DNA from: Actinobacteria bacterium UBA7422
Lineage (GTDB): Bacteria > Actinomycetota > Actinomycetes > S36-B12
Length of the DNA: 14,297 bases
Assembly (NCBI GenBank): GCA_002469525.1
Contig: DKME01000033.1
Location: 488-14,784 of the forward strand
Direction: 5' to 3'
The position numbers and the translations under genes are program-made. How positions within the stretch are numbered: position 1 is the first letter of the stretch; each line of letters starts with the position of its first letter. Below, one piece after another: positions 13,357 to 14,297 of the stretch. A model generated the notes under the pieces. It was not told the DNA's origin and made no database searches. It worked only from the letters and a program-made list of their open reading frames with translations.

Positions 13357-14297
13357 GTGAGTGAAACCCCGCCAACAAATTTTGCAGGCCCACCGATAAA
13401 CCCGGTTCCTTTAACTCGGAAAAAGAATCGGGCGGGGTTAGGGGTCTTAGGTACGATTCTTGTATCGACCGTGACTGCAGTGATCGTTGGGGGAGTAGCA
13501 GGCCTGGGCGGTTACTTGGTTGGTTCTAATGCCGATCAGAATGTGGATGTAATAAGTAATGTCGTTGAACTCCCGCAAATTGACTCTGTCACAAACGCAA
13601 GTTCGACCGATGTTGCTGCGATCGCAGAGTCTGTCCTGCCCAGTGTCGTGTCGATTCTGATCGAGGCCGGTGACAATTCTGGCAGTGGATCAGGTTTTAT
13701 CGTGCAATCTGACGGATATATTCTGACAAATAATCACGTGGCTGCACCGGCGGCGAATGGTGGTGAACTCACCGTTGTTTTCGAGGACGGTGAAAAAGCT
13801 GTTGCCAAGATTGTTGGACGAAATACTTCCTATGACCTGGCAGTGCTCAAAGTTGACCGCAATGGATTGCCTGCTGCTGTATTAGGAGATTCAAGCGCAG
13901 TGCGAGTCGGCGAAATAGCGATTGCGATCGGTGCGCCATTAGGCCTCAACGGGACGGTTACTTCGGGAATAATCAGTTCCCTTGATCGACCAGTGACGGC
14001 CGGCGGAAGTGGCGAGCTCGCCTTCATTAATGCGATTCAAACAGATGCTGCGATTAATCCCGGAAACTCAGGTGGACCATTACTTGACGGTACTGGGCGA
14101 GTGATCGGTATCAACTCTGCTATCGCGACCCTGGCTGGAGCAAGTGGTGGGGAAATCGGTTCAATTGGGCTCGGATTTGCAATTCCAATAAACACGGCGG
14201 AACGGATCGCCGAAGAGCTAATTGCTACGGGTGAATCCGAAACCCCGATTATTGGGGTAGTTCTTGACACAACCTTCACCGGTGACGGCGCCAAAGT
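13357..14297 (+). CDS. htrA: HtrA/DegP-type trypsin-like serine protease (partial, 3' end off window)
   Basis: My translation from GTG 13357 stays open for 313 codons to the window edge. Residues 1-26 are a cytoplasmic Pro-rich and then basic tail (PLTRKKNR), and about 28-56 is one membrane helix, so the protease faces outward. The chymotrypsin-like S1C domain holds the full catalytic triad: H127 in ILTNNHV, D160 in YDLAVL and S238 in GNSGGP. IGAPLGLNGTVTSGIIS and GLGFAIPI are the usual flanking strands. The sequence ends just as the PDZ domain should begin (IIGVVLDTTFTGDGAK). HtrA proteins degrade or refold damaged extracytoplasmic proteins. In many actinobacteria the neighbours are sigE and its anti-sigma factor; here the upstream neighbour is directly the O-methyltransferase, 99 bases away. 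Confidence 0.94.
   Translation, partial: MSETPPTNFAGPPINPVPLTRKKNRAGLGVLGTILVSTVTAVIVGGVAGLGGYLVGSNADQNVDVISNVVELPQIDSVTNASSTDVAAIAESVLPSVVSILIEAGDNSGSGSGFIVQSDGYILTNNHVAAPAANGGELTVVFEDGEKAVAKIVGRNTSYDLAVLKVDRNGLPAAVLGDSSAVRVGEIAIAIGAPLGLNGTVTSGIISSLDRPVTAGGSGELAFINAIQTDAAINPGNSGGPLLDGTGRVIGINSAIATLAGASGGEIGSIGLGFAIPINTAERIAEELIATGESETPIIGVVLDTTFTGDGAK

Noticed and set aside
1..14297. CRISPR arrays, tRNA, rRNA, prophage or secretion/biosynthetic clusters
   Set aside because: No direct-repeat arrays, cloverleaf-like sequences, phage genes or multi-gene secondary-metabolite signatures were seen on either strand.

Overview
The window looks like chromosomal core sequence from a free-living, mycothiol-producing actinobacterium with a compact genome. 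The evidence is a mycothiol deacetylase (mshB), an actinobacterial-type DapD, a DUF3117 protein, a small DivIVA-like protein, a DUF559/AbiEi-type nuclease-like protein, many GTG starts, and -10 boxes of the form TANNNT placed six bases before GTG codons. G+C is about half by eye, lower than in Streptomyces or Mycobacterium. That would fit a streamlined, perhaps aquatic, lineage, but I cannot place it to genus. I see no phage, IS element, CRISPR array, tRNA or rRNA. The gene set resembles blocks I remember from the Mycobacterium tuberculosis Rv1170-Rv1224 region: mshB and a membrane protein, fdxC and an aminotransferase, dapD/dapE, a DivIVA-like protein, DUF3117, an O-methyltransferase and htrA. 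Here they are compressed into 14 kb.

Left part (1-4342): a partial S9/DPP-IV-like peptidase on the minus strand runs off the left edge and diverges from mshB. mshB overlaps a small four-helix membrane protein, and a VanW-domain envelope protein follows. Middle (4339-8712): a cysteinyl-tRNA synthetase of unusual sequence type converges on vanW with overlapping stop codons. It diverges from a likely fdxA-dapC operon (seven-iron ferredoxin, succinyl-DAP aminotransferase), which is followed by citrate synthase and a perfect 20-bp hairpin. Right part (8713-14297): a nuclease-like AbiEi/DUF559 gene lies between two nearly identical palindromes, followed by divergent dapD and dapE. A small DivIVA-like membrane protein, DUF3117, a convergent class I O-methyltransferase, and an HtrA-type protease cut by the right edge complete the window.

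Functionally, dapD, dapC and dapE are the three consecutive steps of the succinylase branch to meso-diaminopimelate and lysine. The VanW, DivIVA-like and HtrA proteins act at the envelope or are membrane-anchored, mshB serves redox-buffer synthesis, and fdxA and gltA serve central metabolism.

The most striking signal is regulatory. Six genes (mshB, cysS, gltA, dapD, dapE, htrA) carry a TANNNT box exactly six bases upstream of GTG, implying leaderless mRNAs. dapD and dapE share one symmetric 7-bp core (TACCGTA) read as the -10 box on both strands, with start codons only 17 bp apart. Other observations worth checking are the repeated palindromes around the nuclease-like gene, the apparent absence of sigE/rseA before htrA, the divergent CysRS, and hairpins around DUF3117.
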